From Corynebacterium sp. ACRPH (GTDB lineage: Bacteria > Actinomycetota > Actinomycetes > Mycobacteriales > Mycobacteriaceae), in the NCBI RefSeq assembly GCF_022347285.1, contig NZ_JAKRND010000007.1, positions 62,001-126,000 on the forward strand: DNA of 64,000 nucleotides. Direction: 5' to 3'. The notes under the pieces were generated by a model, which saw only the letters and a program-made list of their open reading frames with translations, made no database searches and had not been told where the DNA came from. Of the stretch, positions 1-9,412 are shown in pieces. A program made the translations under genes and the position numbers. How positions within the stretch are numbered: the stretch's first letter is position 1; each line of letters opens with the position of its first letter.

Positions 1-414
1 GAGGGTTCCTCCGCCACGCCGGGCGAAGGTGCAGGCGAGGGTAACGGCGGCAATGGCAGCGGCGACAGCGAGAACGAGGACGCCGCGGGAAGCCAAAAGG
101 GCCATGAGAAGGGTAGTGAGAAGGGCAAATACGATACCGATAAGGTCAGCGCCGCCAAGGGCAACCGCCTGCTGATCTGGATCACCGACCTGCCGCTGCC
201 GAGGTCCGCCACGCTGGCGGAGGTTACCGCCGTCGGAAACTGGCTAGACCAGACCAGCGACGAAGATGCCGGCGATGCTGGCGCCGGCGACTCTGGCGAT
301 GCCGGCGGGGATACTTCCGGCGCCGACAACTCGAGCGCCGACAACCCTGACGCGGGCGAAGCCAACACGGAAGAGGGCTCCCGCCCCGCACGCCCCGTAC
401 AGCCCGTCGGATAG
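1..414 (+). CDS. C-terminal end of a large membrane/cell-envelope protein (MurJ/MviN-type position), 5' truncated
   Basis: An open frame runs from the first base of the window to a TAG at 412-414, giving 137 residues of a C-terminus. It starts with a Gly/Ser/Glu-rich low-complexity stretch, then has a short folded-looking segment (LLIWITDLPLP, then AEVTAVGNWL), then an Ala/Gly/Asp-rich tail. The position just upstream of sigM and trxB is where actinobacteria carry MviN/MurJ with its extra C-terminal extracellular domain, so this is probably that tail. The identification rests on synteny; the visible residues alone do not prove it. Confidence 0.55.
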   Translation, partial: EGSSATPGEGAGEGNGGNGSGDSENEDAAGSQKGHEKGSEKGKYDTDKVSAAKGNRLLIWITDLPLPRSATLAEVTAVGNWLDQTSDEDAGDAGAGDSGDAGGDTSGADNSSADNPDAGEANTEEGSRPARPVQPVG

Positions 415-612
415 CCGATCGGATAGACGCTCGGAACGCCCGCGCCCCTATAGCGCATCACGGCGCCTGCCTCAACTGTGAAGTTCACAATGAGGCAGGC
501 ACCGTTCCCAGTTATCCACAGGCCAGGAACTTCAAACCCACAATCTTCCCGCCGAAGAATAAAGTGTTGAGCACGGGGGCGGCACGGCTCCCGAAGACAC
601 ACTAGGGGGAAG

Positions 613-1230
613 ATGATGCTGGGGGCGTCACAAAGAACAAAGAGCAACACACGACCAGCGCAACAAACCGACCACGAGCTGCTGCGCGGCCACAACGAGG
701 GGCAACCCGGCGCGTTCCGCGAGTTGATCGACCGCCACCAGCGCACGTTGTGGTGGGCGGTGCGGCGAGTGAACGTGCCCGAGGCTCACCAGATGGACGT
801 TTACCAGGAGGGATTGCTGCGCGTGCATCGCTTCGCCGCACGCTTCAACGGGGAGCGCTCCGCCAGCGTGAGCACCTGGATGGCGACCATTATGCGCAAC
901 GCGGCACTGTCGTACATGCAGCGCTACAGCCGCGAAGCACAGCCGGGGCGCGAGGATTTCAACGAGCGCACGCGGACGCTGCCCGCGCGGGGGATGAGAG
1001 AGGAGGCGACCGTCGCCCGGCTGGATGTGCACCGCAGCCTGCGGCAACTCTCGCCCGAGATGCGAGACGTGATGGTGCTGACGGAAATTCGGGGGCTGAG
1101 CGAGGCCACAACCGCGGAGCAACTGGGGATTCCCGTGGGCACCGTGAAATCGCGGAAGAACCGAGCAAAGCGGATGATGTACGAGCACCTCGGCGGGGCA
1201 GGGGAATACGGAATGGCCGTAGCCGGTTAG
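613..1230 (+). CDS. sigM: ECF RNA polymerase sigma factor SigM
   Basis: A 205-residue ECF (group IV) sigma factor. The sigma-2 region begins near residue 27 ([19 protein letters not shown]) and the sigma-4 helix-turn-helix near residue 155 ([20 protein letters not shown]). An AGGGGGA ribosome site lies just before ATG 613, and a second in-frame ATG follows at 616. Placement directly before trxB and trxA fits SigM, which in corynebacteria controls thioredoxin and disulfide-stress genes. No anti-sigma gene lies between it and trxB (38-nt gap), unlike mycobacteria. The first about 20 residues include GASQRTK, encoded by a copy of the dispersed GGGGGCGTCA motif at 621, so the N-terminus may be a recent extension. 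Confidence 0.85.
   Translation: MMLGASQRTKSNTRPAQQTDHELLRGHNEGQPGAFRELIDRHQRTLWWAVRRVNVPEAHQMDVYQEGLLRVHRFAARFNGERSASVSTWMATIMRNAALSYMQRYSREAQPGREDFNERTRTLPARGMREEATVARLDVHRSLRQLSPEMRDVMVLTEIRGLSEATTAEQLGIPVGTVKSRKNRAKRMMYEHLGGAGEYGMAVAG
621..641 (+). repeat. Dispersed GGGGGCGTCA-A-rich motif, copy in sigM
   Basis: GGGGGCGTCA followed by CAAAGAACAAA, within the first codons of sigM. Encodes GASQRTK. Confidence 0.75.
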
Positions 1231-1268
1231 ACTGGGGTGAACAACATCTTCGACCTCAAAGGATAGAT

Positions 1269-2300
1269 ATGAACCAGCCATTCCTGCAGGCCAGCGGTAT
1301 TCTCAGCAATGATTCGAAGGCCGCGGACGCGGATAACGCCAGCGCCACCAGTGCAGACAGCGCTGCGAACGCGGAGGCAGGCAAGGTTCACGACGTCATC
1401 ATCATCGGTTCCGGCCCGGCCGGCTACACCGCCGCCGTGTACGCAGCGCGCGCAGAGCTGAACCCGGTGGTTTTCGAGGGCGTGGAGTACGGCGGACTGC
1501 TGATGCAGACCACCGAGGTGGAGAACTTTCCCGGATTCCAGAAGGGCATCATGGGCCCGGATCTGATGGAAGAGATGCGCGCCCAGGCCGAGCGTTTCGG
1601 CGCTGACCTGCGCCAGGAGGACGTGGAGAAGGTCGACCTGACCGGCGAGATCAAGAAGGTGTGGGCCTATGGCGAGGAGTACCAAGCCCGTACGGTGATC
1701 CTGGCTACCGGTGCTGCCCCGCGCTACCTGCACGTTCCCGGCGAGCAGGAGATGCTGGGCCGTGGCGTATCCGCCTGTGCGACGTGCGATGGCTTCTTCT
1801 TCAAGGACAAGCAGATCGCCGTGGTGGGCGGTGGCGATTCCGCCATGGAGGAGGCCGACTTCCTGACGAAGTTCGGCGAGAACGTCACGATCATTCACCG
1901 TCGTGACGAGTTCCGCGCTTCCAAGATCATGGAGGAGCGCGCCCGCAACAACCCGAAGATCAAGTTCCTGACCAACGCGAAGGTCGTGGAGGTCAAGGGC
2001 GACAAGTCCGTGGAGACGCTGGTGGTGGAGGATACCCAGACCGGCGAGCAAAAGGACGTTGCGATGGATGCCATGTTCGTAGCCATCGGCCACGACCCGC
2101 GCACCACCGTCTTCGAGGGTCAGGTGGAGCTACAGGAGAACGGGTACGTGAAGGTCGAGGAGCCCTCCACCCGCACTAGCCTGCCGGGCGTGTTCGCAGC
2201 CGGCGACCTCGTGGATTCCCACTACCAGCAGGCCATCACCGCAGCCGGCTCCGGCTGCCGCGCCGCCCTAGACGCCGAGGCTTACCTCGCCACCCTGTAG
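1269..2300 (+). CDS. trxB: Thioredoxin-disulfide reductase TrxB
   Basis: A 343-residue NADPH-dependent flavoprotein that reduces thioredoxin in the cytosol. The FAD-binding GSGPAG is at about residues 47-52, the redox pair CATC at Cys170/Cys173, and the NADPH-binding [10 protein letters not shown] follows. The C-terminal FAD motif ([10 protein letters not shown]) is present. The frame is open far upstream into sigM, but ATG 1269 with AAAGGA at 1258-1263 is the sensible start. Even so there is an Ala/Asp/Ser-rich leader of about 40 residues before the conserved [10 protein letters not shown]. It forms a sigM-trxB-trxA cluster. Confidence 0.93.
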   Translation: MNQPFLQASGILSNDSKAADADNASATSADSAANAEAGKVHDVIIIGSGPAGYTAAVYAARAELNPVVFEGVEYGGLLMQTTEVENFPGFQKGIMGPDLMEEMRAQAERFGADLRQEDVEKVDLTGEIKKVWAYGEEYQARTVILATGAAPRYLHVPGEQEMLGRGVSACATCDGFFFKDKQIAVVGGGDSAMEEADFLTKFGENVTIIHRRDEFRASKIMEERARNNPKIKFLTNAKVVEVKGDKSVETLVVEDTQTGEQKDVAMDAMFVAIGHDPRTTVFEGQVELQENGYVKVEEPSTRTSLPGVFAAGDLVDSHYQQAITAAGSGCRAALDAEAYLATL

Positions 2301-2478
2301 AAGCACACTGGGCTGTAGCGGGGCGGCGACCTGTGGCGGGGCGCCGGCCTTGTAACGGATCGGACACGTTCGGTCACCGTTAGGTAACTATGGCCGGTCG
2401 GGCATAGGATATTTACACGTTGAAGGGTAACCTCCAACCTAAAGAAAAGCGCCCCCAACCAGGAGGTTTGTCGCCACT
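2301..2478. promoter_or_regulatory. trxB-trxA spacer with probable trxA promoter
   Basis: 178 bp between trxB and trxA. It holds a run with TAGGATATT at about 2406 (possible -10) and a strong CCAGGAGGT ribosome site at 2459-2467. I could not recognise a convincing SigM-type -35/-10 pair, so the promoter class is open. Confidence 0.35.
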
Positions 2479-2802
2479 ATGTCCGACATCGTGAACGTCA
2501 CCCAGTCCAGCTTCAAGTCCGAGGTCGTCGAGGCTACCCAGCCTGTTCTAGTCGACTTCTGGGCCGAATGGTGCCGCCCTTGCCTAGCTATGACGCCCAT
2601 TCTCGATGAACTGGCGGCGGAGTTCGATGGCAAGGCGAAGATCGCCAAGGTGAACGTCGATGAGGAGCGCATGCTGGGCGCTATGTTCCAGGTCATGTCC
2701 ATTCCCGCCCTTATGATTTTCAAGGACGGGGAGAAGGTCGCGGAATTCACCGGCGCTCAGGATCGGGACACGCTGCGATCTGCGATTGAAGCGCAGCTTT
2801 AG
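2479..2802 (+). CDS. trxA: Thioredoxin with unusual CRPC active site
   Basis: A 107-residue thioredoxin, normal length and fold (WAEWC..., then the cis-Pro region SIPALMIFKDGEKV). It passes electrons from TrxB to cytosolic disulfides. The active site reads Trp-Cys32-Arg-Pro-Cys35 instead of the nearly universal CGPC; the codon for the odd residue is CGC. The two cysteines and the proline are intact, so the protein should still be redox-active with an altered potential or partner range. ATG 2479 is preceded by AGGAGG. Confidence 0.92.
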   Translation: MSDIVNVTQSSFKSEVVEATQPVLVDFWAEWCRPCLAMTPILDELAAEFDGKAKIAKVNVDEERMLGAMFQVMSIPALMIFKDGEKVAEFTGAQDRDTLRSAIEAQL

Positions 2803-2965
2803 AAAATAGCTGATACAACACGCCTGACCTGCAAGTAAAGCAGATCGGCGGATTTGTCCCTAGAATTGCACCTATGACTCGCCGCTGTCGGCGAAAGATC
2901 TTAAATGTGATTTGTCTCACAGTGGATACAGTGGCTTTAGTGCCGCGAAAGTTTGAAGAATTGGA

Positions 2966-4165
2966 GTGTTGAACCCAGTGGATCGTTTGCTTCTCCATGT
3001 CGGCGACCGCAGCCCGCGCGTCGCTGAGGTCCGCGGCACCTTGGCGCGCCTCGGTCTGCTGGAAGGGTATGAAGGCGACACGACCGGCAGCAAGTCGCAG
3101 CGCTGGACCAGCGAGGAAGAAGTTTTCGACGAGGCCCTGGCGGAGGCGCTCAAAGCATTTCAGCAGCAACGTGGCATTATTGCCGACGGCACCATCACTC
3201 CCGGCACATTGCGTGCGCTACGTGAGGCCTCCTACACCCTGGGGGCGCGTGTGCTCTCGCTGCAGGGCAACCAGTTCGTCGGCGACGACGTGGCGCAGCT
3301 GCAGACTCAGCTGCACGACCTGGGCTTTTACACCAGCCGTGTGGATGGCCACTTCGGTCCGCGTACCCACTCCGCCGTCGTGAACTACCAGCTGAACTAC
3401 GGGCTGAACAACGACGGGGTTGTCGGCCCAGACACTCTGCGCGCGCTGTCTTACCTGGGGCGAAGGATCACCGGTGGCTCGCCTCAGTCCATCCGTGAGA
3501 AGGAGCAGATTCGCTCTGCCGGACCGCAGTTGACCGGCAAGCGTGTGGTGATCGACCCGGGCCTGGGTGGCTCGGACAAGGGATACATCGTTGACGGCCC
3601 CTTCGGACAGATTTCGGAGGAGGAGATCCTCTGGGACCTCGCCGGCAGGGTAGAAGGCCGTATGATCGCAGCGGGAATGGAGACGATCCTTTCGCGCCCC
3701 CGGTCTGCTAATCCCACTAACCAGGATCGTGCCAATATCGCGAATGCTTTCGGCACGGACGTCATGATTAGCCTGCGTGCCGATATTTATCCGAATGAGA
3801 AGGCCAACGGCGCGGCTACGTTCTACTTCGGCTCGCTGACGGGCTATTCGTCAATGGTGGGCGAGAAGCTCTCTGGCTTTATTCAGCGCGAGATTGTGGC
3901 TCGCACTCCGCTTCAGAACTGTTTTAACCACGGTCAGACGTGGGACATTCTGCGTCTGACCAGCATGCCGACGGTGCAGGTCGTGCCCGGTTACCTGACC
4001 AGCCCCAAGGATGTTGAGATCCTCACTGATCCTGCGATGCGCGATACCATCGCCGAGGCCATCGTTGTGGCCGTGAAGCGCCTATATCTGCTGGACAAGG
4101 ATGTCCACGCTACTGGCACCTTTAGCTTTGTGGAGCTGCTACAGGAAGAGCTTCCGAACAAGTAG
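2966..4165 (+). CDS. cwlM: CwlM-type amidase-fold peptidoglycan regulator (catalytic His lost)
   Basis: A 399-residue protein with two peptidoglycan-binding_1 repeats (about residues 15-80 and 95-160), then an N-acetylmuramoyl-L-alanine amidase_3 fold from about residue 192. The zinc ligands of active amidases are missing: the normal DPGHGG reads DPGLGG, and the normal ISxH reads ISLRAD. This matches mycobacterial CwlM, a non-enzymatic regulator of MurA phosphorylated by PknB; pknB is in this window at 58991-61177. The start is GTG 2966, with alternative TTG 2969 and GTG 2978. Its last 27 bp overlap the convergent gene downstream. Confidence 0.88.
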   Translation: MLNPVDRLLLHVGDRSPRVAEVRGTLARLGLLEGYEGDTTGSKSQRWTSEEEVFDEALAEALKAFQQQRGIIADGTITPGTLRALREASYTLGARVLSLQGNQFVGDDVAQLQTQLHDLGFYTSRVDGHFGPRTHSAVVNYQLNYGLNNDGVVGPDTLRALSYLGRRITGGSPQSIREKEQIRSAGPQLTGKRVVIDPGLGGSDKGYIVDGPFGQISEEEILWDLAGRVEGRMIAAGMETILSRPRSANPTNQDRANIANAFGTDVMISLRADIYPNEKANGAATFYFGSLTGYSSMVGEKLSGFIQREIVARTPLQNCFNHGQTWDILRLTSMPTVQVVPGYLTSPKDVEILTDPAMRDTIAEAIVVAVKRLYLLDKDVHATGTFSFVELLQEELPNK

Positions 4166-5155
4166 ATTCTGCACCGGACTGGCTTGACTGAGCTTGGTCA
4201 TCGGGCTAGACGTTCTGCCTCTTCCAAGCGCTGCGAGACTTCCAGAACTTCCGGAACCTTCGGGCGTTCCAGGGTTTCCGCGCGTTGCGAGCGTTCTAGA
4301 CGTTCCAGTTACTTTTAGTGTCTGGTTTCCACCAATTACCGTGGAAATCTTCTCCGGTCCATTGACCTGTGCGTGATCTTCTTCAGCAAAGTCTCCAAAG
4401 AGGCTATGGGGCCCGTTGATCTCAAAGCGATAGCGTGGGAAGTGTCGGTGGTGTTTAACCACCTTGAAACCCTCCGCCTCGAGAATGTCCTCGGAGAGCA
4501 TCGGGGCGCTATCCAAAATGTTCGCGTTGCCCCCGTGGGTTTCCGCGGCGGTCTTCCAGCCCCGATAGGATTCAGGCACATAATTCAGGGATTCAAGGGC
4601 ACTGTACCTGCGCTTCTGCTCCTCTGGTGTCCACTTCGGCTCCTCCGGCTCTTCCTGCACCGCCGGCCACGAAGCCACACTGAGCTGCCTGGCAAGTTCC
4701 TCGTCAAAGTCCTCGACTCGAGCGAAAGCCTCCACGGCCTTCACCCCGCGCCGGTGCGCCTCGGTAAGCACAGTATCGATGAGTTGATGCTCCAGATATA
4801 GGCCCATATACGGAACCGCCACGTGGACGGTGCTCAGCAGGATTGCATCAGGGGAGATTGGCGCAGTTGGCAGGTTCGCAATGCCCTGCATATAGCGCGC
4901 GGGGGCAAAGAATACCGTCGCAGCAGGGACCGGTCTCGTACCAGCGTCTCCGGTGCCTACGAACGCCGTGTATCCGCAGATTCCCCATTCCAGGAGGACG
5001 TTCTGCAGCCATACCTGCTTATCAAATACCGGGTCTTTGGACGAACTATTCTGATTCTCGTAGCCCGGGGGGAGCGCCCAGAATGTCGATGCCGCAGCAC
5101 TGGGCTCGAGATCTTCGGAAAGCTGAGGAGTGATGGCTTTAATGTGTACTTCCAC
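4139..5155 (-). CDS. GNAT-like conserved protein (Rv3916c position)
   Basis: A 338-residue protein between cwlM and the partition genes, where mycobacteria have Rv3916c. The middle (AILLSTVHVAVPYMGLYLEHQLIDTVLTEA, given here in parts) resembles a GNAT acetyltransferase-like fold, but I see no certain acetyl-CoA loop, so activity is unproven. The last about 60 residues are Gly/Ser/Thr/Arg-rich and come from a repetitive DNA stretch (about 4200-4320, recurring GTTCCAG/CTTCC), so the ancestral stop may have been lost and the gene now runs into cwlM. The stop lies 27 bp inside the 3' end of cwlM. Confidence 0.65.
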   Translation of the reverse strand: MEVHIKAITPQLSEDLEPSAAASTFWALPPGYENQNSSSKDPVFDKQVWLQNVLLEWGICGYTAFVGTGDAGTRPVPAATVFFAPARYMQGIANLPTAPISPDAILLSTVHVAVPYMGLYLEHQLIDTVLTEAHRRGVKAVEAFARVEDFDEELARQLSVASWPAVQEEPEEPKWTPEEQKRRYSALESLNYVPESYRGWKTAAETHGGNANILDSAPMLSEDILEAEGFKVVKHHRHFPRYRFEINGPHSLFGDFAEEDHAQVNGPEKISTVIGGNQTLKVTGTSRTLATRGNPGTPEGSGSSGSLAALGRGRTSSPMTKLSQASPVQNLLVRKLFL

Positions 5156-5306
5156 AGCGCTCCTTTCTGTTCATTGAAGACATCCGAGAGTCCCTGAAGG
5201 TAGCGAGTCTGGAATGCACAATCGGCTGCGTGCGGTTGGTTTCTACGAAGATCCTATAGGGCACCAATCGTTCCCGTGGCAAAATCGCTAGTTTCTTGCT
5301 ACACAA

Positions 5307-5338
5307 AACCCCGATGTTTCACGTGAAACATCGGGGTT
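5307..5338 (-). terminator. Terminator hairpin of the nitroreductase gene, containing parS
   Basis: A perfect 32-bp palindrome with arms 5307-5322 and 5323-5338. On the minus strand it ends in GGGGTTTTG, as a factor-independent terminator for the gene that stops at 5359. The parS site is its exact centre. Confidence 0.65.
5315..5330. promoter_or_regulatory. parS site 1
   Basis: TGTTTCACGTGAAACA, identical to the universal ParB-binding consensus. It loads ParB/SMC for origin segregation. Confidence 0.95.
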
Positions 5339-5358
5339 CAGAGTGGAGGATTCTGCGC

Positions 5359-5940
5359 TTAATAGTGGTTATCCACTCGGCGGTTCACCGCACGACCCGG
5401 GTGAGTGGGCTCCTCATTGGGGTAGCCGGCTGCCACTACGAGTGCGATTGAACGATCATCGCGGCCCTCGAGGCCAATTGCCTTCTTGACGCCCTCTTCG
5501 TTCCAACCGGTGGTGGGGGAGGTGGCCAGTCCCTGTTCCTGGGCTGCAAGAAGCAAGAATCCAGCAACGAGCATGGCATCCCTGATACCAATTTCGCGCA
5601 GTTTCTCCGGGGACGCAGAGCCATTGAAGCCACGGACCTTCTCCGTAAGCTCTGCTCCCAGAACCTCTTCAGCGTCGTCAGGCACCACCTCGGAGCGGCC
5701 GACCACAACAAACACGACCGGAGCATGCAGGAACTGCTGTTGCCCCGAGGCGTCGAAAATCGCCTGCTTTACGGCCTGATCCTGGACAACTACTAGGTCA
5801 CGCATCTGCGCGTTGAACGCGCTAGGGGCTTCAAGAGCATTCACAACTACGCGATCCAAAACTTCCGTAGGAATCGCCTGGTCGGTGTACTGGCGCGTTG
5901 CTCGACGAGAAGAAATGGCTTCGGTCACGGTCAAAGACAT
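5359..5940 (-). CDS. Nitroreductase-family FMN oxidoreductase
   Basis: A 193-residue protein of the nitroreductase superfamily. The N-terminus has the FMN-binding SSRRATRQY signature (residues 10-18), SAFNAQ follows at about 41-46, and the C-terminal region has IALVVAAGYP. It is a flavin-dependent NAD(P)H oxidoreductase, normally dimeric and cytosolic; the substrate cannot be read from the sequence. ATG at 5940 is preceded on the minus strand by AAGAGGA. It sits downstream of parB but is separated by a 30-bp tandem repeat, and ends in the parS-containing hairpin. Confidence 0.85.
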   Translation of the reverse strand: MSLTVTEAISSRRATRQYTDQAIPTEVLDRVVVNALEAPSAFNAQMRDLVVVQDQAVKQAIFDASGQQQFLHAPVVFVVVGRSEVVPDDAEEVLGAELTEKVRGFNGSASPEKLREIGIRDAMLVAGFLLLAAQEQGLATSPTTGWNEEGVKKAIGLEGRDDRSIALVVAAGYPNEEPTHPGRAVNRRVDNHY

Positions 5941-5970
5941 AGAAATTTGTTCCTCTTCTTAAGGTTAACT

Positions 5971-6090
5971 TGCGCTGGTTGGCTATGCGGTCATCCAGTT
6001 TGTCTGGGTTAGCCCTGCGGTAGTTCGCTTAGTCTGGGTTGGCTACATGCCGGTTGGCTTTGTCTGGGTTGAGCTAAGCGATCTAGTGCT
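5971..6090. repeat. 30-bp tandem repeat, about four degenerate units
   Basis: Units start at 5971, 6001, 6031 and 6061 with an exact 30-bp period. The shared core is TGTCTGGGTT (6001 and 6061; AGTCTGGGTT at 6031), with GGTT/GGCT-type ends. It fills the spacer between parB and the nitroreductase and overlaps the parB stop codon at 6083. Confidence 0.75.
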
Positions 6091-7618
6091 TCTTAAACTT
6101 CAACAGCTCAATGATTCTGTCGAAGTCCTCAGGGCCTCCAAATTCAACAACAATCTTGCCCTTTTTCTTCCCCATTTGGACACTGACCTTGGTCTCCAAT
6201 GCATCGGAGGCATTATCCACCCAGTTGGAGACATCTTCGGGCAATTGTTGGAGGCTGCGTCCAGCAACCTTTGTGCCACTAGCTGCCTTATCGCCTCGGT
6301 TCAGGAGGGTCACCGCTTCCTCCGTGGCGCGCACGCTCAATCCCTCGCTTACAACACGGGTAGCAAGCTTCTCCTGTTCCTCAGTGCCGTTCTTTAAGCC
6401 CAGGAGAGCGCGAGCGTGACCTGCACTAAGGACTCCGGCGCCGACTCGCCGCTGCACGGATACAGGCAACTGGAGAAGGCGGATCATGTTAGTGATCAGA
6501 GGACGAGATCGACCGATCTTCTTAGCCAACTGTTCCTGGGTTACGCCGAACTCCTCCATAAGCTGCTGATACGCCGCGGCTTCTTCCAGTGGATTCAACT
6601 GGACGCGGTGAATGTTCTCCAGCAGCGCGTCGCGCAGCATCTCGTCGTCTGCGGTCTCGCGGACGATGGCGGGAATTACTTCGAAACCCGCTCGTTTGGC
6701 TGCGCGAAGGCGTCGCTCACCCATAATGAGCTCATACGTGGAATCCTCGTCTGGGGCTCTGCGTACGACGATCGGCTGCATAAGCCCGAACTCCTTGATG
6801 GAGTGGACGAGCTCTTGAAGGGCCTCCTCGTCGAATACCTCGCGCGGCTGCTTTGCATTTGTACGAATGGCATCGAGGGGGAGTTCTTGGTAGGTCGCCC
6901 CGAAATCGTCTTGCGATGTTTCACGTGAAACATCCACGTCGCTCGGAGTCGCGGGACGGCTCTCGATGGCGTCGCGTTCCGTACCGGTAGCCTTTCGGGC
7001 TACCGAACGCGAAGCGTCACTGTGACGTTTCGCGCCCATACCTGGGGTACCCCCTCGGATCTCATCAGGTCGATCAAAGCTCGGCTTGTCAGAGTCACCT
7101 TGATCCGCTTGAGGGTTCACAGGACTCTTCTGAGATTGAGCAGTATCTTCTACCGGGCGATCGCCCTTTCGGTCGTTAACGGACGGTGAGCCAGCATCGG
7201 CCTTCTTTCCACCGCTACCGATACTCTTCCCGCTGCCCAATACAATGTCGGCTGCACCATCCCCAAGAGAGGGGCGAGCAGGTCCGGTCGGGATGAGCGA
7301 TGCAAGACCTCGACCGAGTCCGCCCCGTCGAGCATTGCCTACAGCGTTAGGAGAGGGCATCTGCGGCTTTCGAGAGCCACCACTGGACTTGGTTGCACCC
7401 AGAGCTCGCCCAGCTTCCGACGCTAAGCTTCTACCAGCATTTTCGGGCATCTTCGCGCCCGCCGGCGTCTTCTTCGGCAACGGACTCTCCTGACTCTGAG
7501 GTGAATTGGCCACATCGTGAGGCCCTGAAACTTTACGCGAATCCTTCGGAACGCTATTCTCGGCAGATTTAGAATCCTTTCTCGACAGTTTAGAATCCTT
7601 TTTATTACTTTTCCCCAC
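6083..7618 (-). CDS. parB: Chromosome-partitioning protein ParB
   Basis: The CTP-dependent parS-binding clamp for origin segregation. The conserved part starts near residue 94 ([11 protein letters not shown]), followed by a long spacer, the ParB/Srx core ([15 protein letters not shown], then [12 protein letters not shown]) and the HTH ([21 protein letters not shown], split here). At 511 residues it is longer than usual because of a Lys/Ser-rich N-terminus with KDSK repeats and a Ser/Pro/Asp-rich linker. The start used is GTG 7618, two bases after the parA stop; ribosome-site support is weak, so a start further in is possible. A parS site lies inside the gene. Confidence 0.93.
   Translation of the reverse strand: MGKSNKKDSKLSRKDSKSAENSVPKDSRKVSGPHDVANSPQSQESPLPKKTPAGAKMPENAGRSLASEAGRALGATKSSGGSRKPQMPSPNAVGNARRGGLGRGLASLIPTGPARPSLGDGAADIVLGSGKSIGSGGKKADAGSPSVNDRKGDRPVEDTAQSQKSPVNPQADQGDSDKPSFDRPDEIRGGTPGMGAKRHSDASRSVARKATGTERDAIESRPATPSDVDVSRETSQDDFGATYQELPLDAIRTNAKQPREVFDEEALQELVHSIKEFGLMQPIVVRRAPDEDSTYELIMGERRLRAAKRAGFEVIPAIVRETADDEMLRDALLENIHRVQLNPLEEAAAYQQLMEEFGVTQEQLAKKIGRSRPLITNMIRLLQLPVSVQRRVGAGVLSAGHARALLGLKNGTEEQEKLATRVVSEGLSVRATEEAVTLLNRGDKAASGTKVAGRSLQQLPEDVSNWVDNASDALETKVSVQMGKKKGKIVVEFGGPEDFDRIIELLKFKKH
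6917..6932. promoter_or_regulatory. parS site 2, inside parB
   Basis: A perfect TGTTTCACGTGAAACA within the parB coding sequence. In the parB frame it encodes VSRET. Confidence 0.95.
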
Positions 7619-7620
7619 TA

Positions 7621-8559
7621 TTAATCACCCTGATCATGAAGTTCTGGGGCAATTCCAATAGGCGCGGTTTCCGTCGTCGGAAGGTAATCGCCGCGCTGAG
7701 CGAATTCCTTCGCTGCGTCATAATAGGCAAGCGCACCAGGGGCGCCGCCGTCGTACTGCAGCACGGTCATGTTGTAACTCGGAGCCTCGGATACCTTCAC
7801 ATTACGCGGAATATGGTTATCCAGAACCACGGATCCGAAGTGAGTTCGAACATCGTCACTGACGTTCTGTGAAAGCCGTGTGCGACCATCATACATCGTT
7901 AAAAGTACGCCCGAAATGTGCAGGTTCGGGTTCAGGTTCTCGCGAATCATTGCGATGTTATCGATCAACTGGCTTACGCCTTCCAGGGCGTAGTACTCGC
8001 ACTGAATTGGGATCAGTACTTCATCCACGGCAGTCATTGCGTTGATCGTGAGGAGCCCGAGGGAAGGGGGGCAGTCAATAAACACATAATCGAAACCGTG
8101 TTCTTCGATCCACTCGTCGCTGAGCGCGGAGGAAAGTCGATACTCACGACGAACTTCGCTAACAAGATTAATTTCGGCTCCGGCCAGATCGATGGTGGCT
8201 GGGACGCAGAAGATATTCTTGTTCTCGTCGTTGCCCTGCATCACTTCATCGACGGACATCTCATTCAGCAGTACCTCATAAGACGAAGGCGTACCGACAT
8301 GATGCACCGCATCAAGTGCAGTCGATGCGTTGCCTTGAGGATCCAGGTCGATAACGAGAACCTTCATGCCCAAAAGGGAGAGGGACCACGCCAGGTTAAC
8401 AGTAGAGGTCGTCTTGCCCACGCCACCCTTTTGGTTGGCAATGGTGATCTTCCTGCACTTCTCCGGCCTCGGAAGTTTGTTCCGATTCGGGTTCTTCAAG
8501 CGCGCAGCCTGTTGGGCAGCTCGCCCGATGGGTGTTTCATCCATGTCGAAGGTCGACAT
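7621..8559 (-). CDS. parA: Chromosome-partitioning ATPase ParA
   Basis: A 312-residue Walker-type ATPase that moves the ParB-parS complex. The deviant Walker [11 protein letters not shown] is at about residues 44-53 and is preceded by KITIANQ. The Walker B-like [13 protein letters not shown] and the switch FIDCPPSLG follow. It ends two bases before parB, forming a parA-parB operon, and lies downstream of rsmG. The about 40-residue leader before KITIANQ is typical of actinobacterial chromosomal ParA. Confidence 0.95.
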   Translation of the reverse strand: MSTFDMDETPIGRAAQQAARLKNPNRNKLPRPEKCRKITIANQKGGVGKTTSTVNLAWSLSLLGMKVLVIDLDPQGNASTALDAVHHVGTPSSYEVLLNEMSVDEVMQGNDENKNIFCVPATIDLAGAEINLVSEVRREYRLSSALSDEWIEEHGFDYVFIDCPPSLGLLTINAMTAVDEVLIPIQCEYYALEGVSQLIDNIAMIRENLNPNLHISGVLLTMYDGRTRLSQNVSDDVRTHFGSVVLDNHIPRNVKVSEAPSYNMTVLQYDGGAPGALAYYDAAKEFAQRGDYLPTTETAPIGIAPELHDQGD

Positions 8560-8588
8560 CTATGTCCAATCCTGAAGTCGAAAGATGA

Positions 8589-8604
8589 TGCTTCACGTGA
8601 AACA
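8589..8604. promoter_or_regulatory. parS site 3 (one mismatch), upstream of parA
   Basis: TGCTTCACGTGAAACA, one base off consensus, 30 bp upstream of the parA start. Confidence 0.88.
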
Positions 8605-8656
8605 TCGAGGTGTATGTAAAGGATAGATCAGCCTCAGAGAGGCCACAATGAGAGCC

Positions 8657-9325
8657 CTACTTGATGCGCGGAATAGTAATCACGTGTGTAGGTTCCGCCA
8701 CCTTAGACTCGCCTACTAGCTGGATGGTTCCATCTCCGCCACCGGCCTTACCAATCTCTTTGGCATCTCGCTCGAGTTCTTCTGCGACCGAACCACCCTT
8801 AAGGGCCTTCATCGCTCCACCAACGCGCACCAGAGGCAGCGACCAACGGGTAAGTTTACCGAGCGGTGCCACAGCTCGGGAGGTAGCAACGTCTGCACCG
8901 CCCAAGGCCTTAACTACATCTGCCTCTTCGGCACGACCGCGGACGACCTCGCATCCCAGATCGAGTCCGTCATTGATCTCGAACAGGAAGTTATAGCGTC
9001 GTAGCAGTGGCTCCAGGAGCTGAACCTTCAGATCCGGACGCGCGATGGCCAACGGGATACCTGGTAGACCCGCACCAGAGCCAATATCGACAACACGGCA
9101 TCCCTCATCAATTACTTCCCCAAGGACAGCGGAGTTAAGTACGTGCCGCTCCCAGATACGCGGAACCTCGCGTGGGCCTAACAGTCCTCTTTCAATGCCG
9201 GCTGTTGCCAAGAACTCCGCATACTCCCGGGCAAGGGGAAGACGATCGCCGAAAACCTCCTGCGCGGCCGCTGGAGGTTCACCTAGTTCCGGGCTTTGAA
9301 TGTTCACGTCGTCTCGATTTGCCAT
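8657..9325 (-). CDS. rsmG: 16S rRNA (guanine-N7) methyltransferase RsmG
   Basis: A 222-residue SAM-dependent methyltransferase (formerly GidB) that modifies G527 of 16S rRNA. The SAM-binding [17 protein letters not shown] is at about residues 82-98, and the conserved TSRAVAPL segment follows. ATG at 9325. It heads the rsmG-parA-parB block. No jag/R3H gene lies between it and yidC, unlike mycobacteria. Confidence 0.94.
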   Translation of the reverse strand: MANRDDVNIQSPELGEPPAAAQEVFGDRLPLAREYAEFLATAGIERGLLGPREVPRIWERHVLNSAVLGEVIDEGCRVVDIGSGAGLPGIPLAIARPDLKVQLLEPLLRRYNFLFEINDGLDLGCEVVRGRAEEADVVKALGGADVATSRAVAPLGKLTRWSLPLVRVGGAMKALKGGSVAEELERDAKEIGKAGGGDGTIQLVGESKVAEPTHVITIPRIK

Positions 9326-9360
9326 CTAGACACTCCTTCAACGGTGGGAGGTAGGGGCAA

Positions 9361-9376
9361 TGTTTCACGTGAAACA
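9361..9376. promoter_or_regulatory. parS site 4
   Basis: TGTTTCACGTGAAACA, perfect, in the rsmG-yidC spacer. Confidence 0.95.
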
Positions 9377-9396
9377 ATCCGGGTTGTTCCACACGA

Positions 9397-9412
9397 TGTT
9401 TCACGTGAAACA
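9397..9412. promoter_or_regulatory. parS site 5
   Basis: TGTTTCACGTGAAACA, perfect, 36 bp (start to start) from site 4. The pair is upstream of rsmG. Confidence 0.95.
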
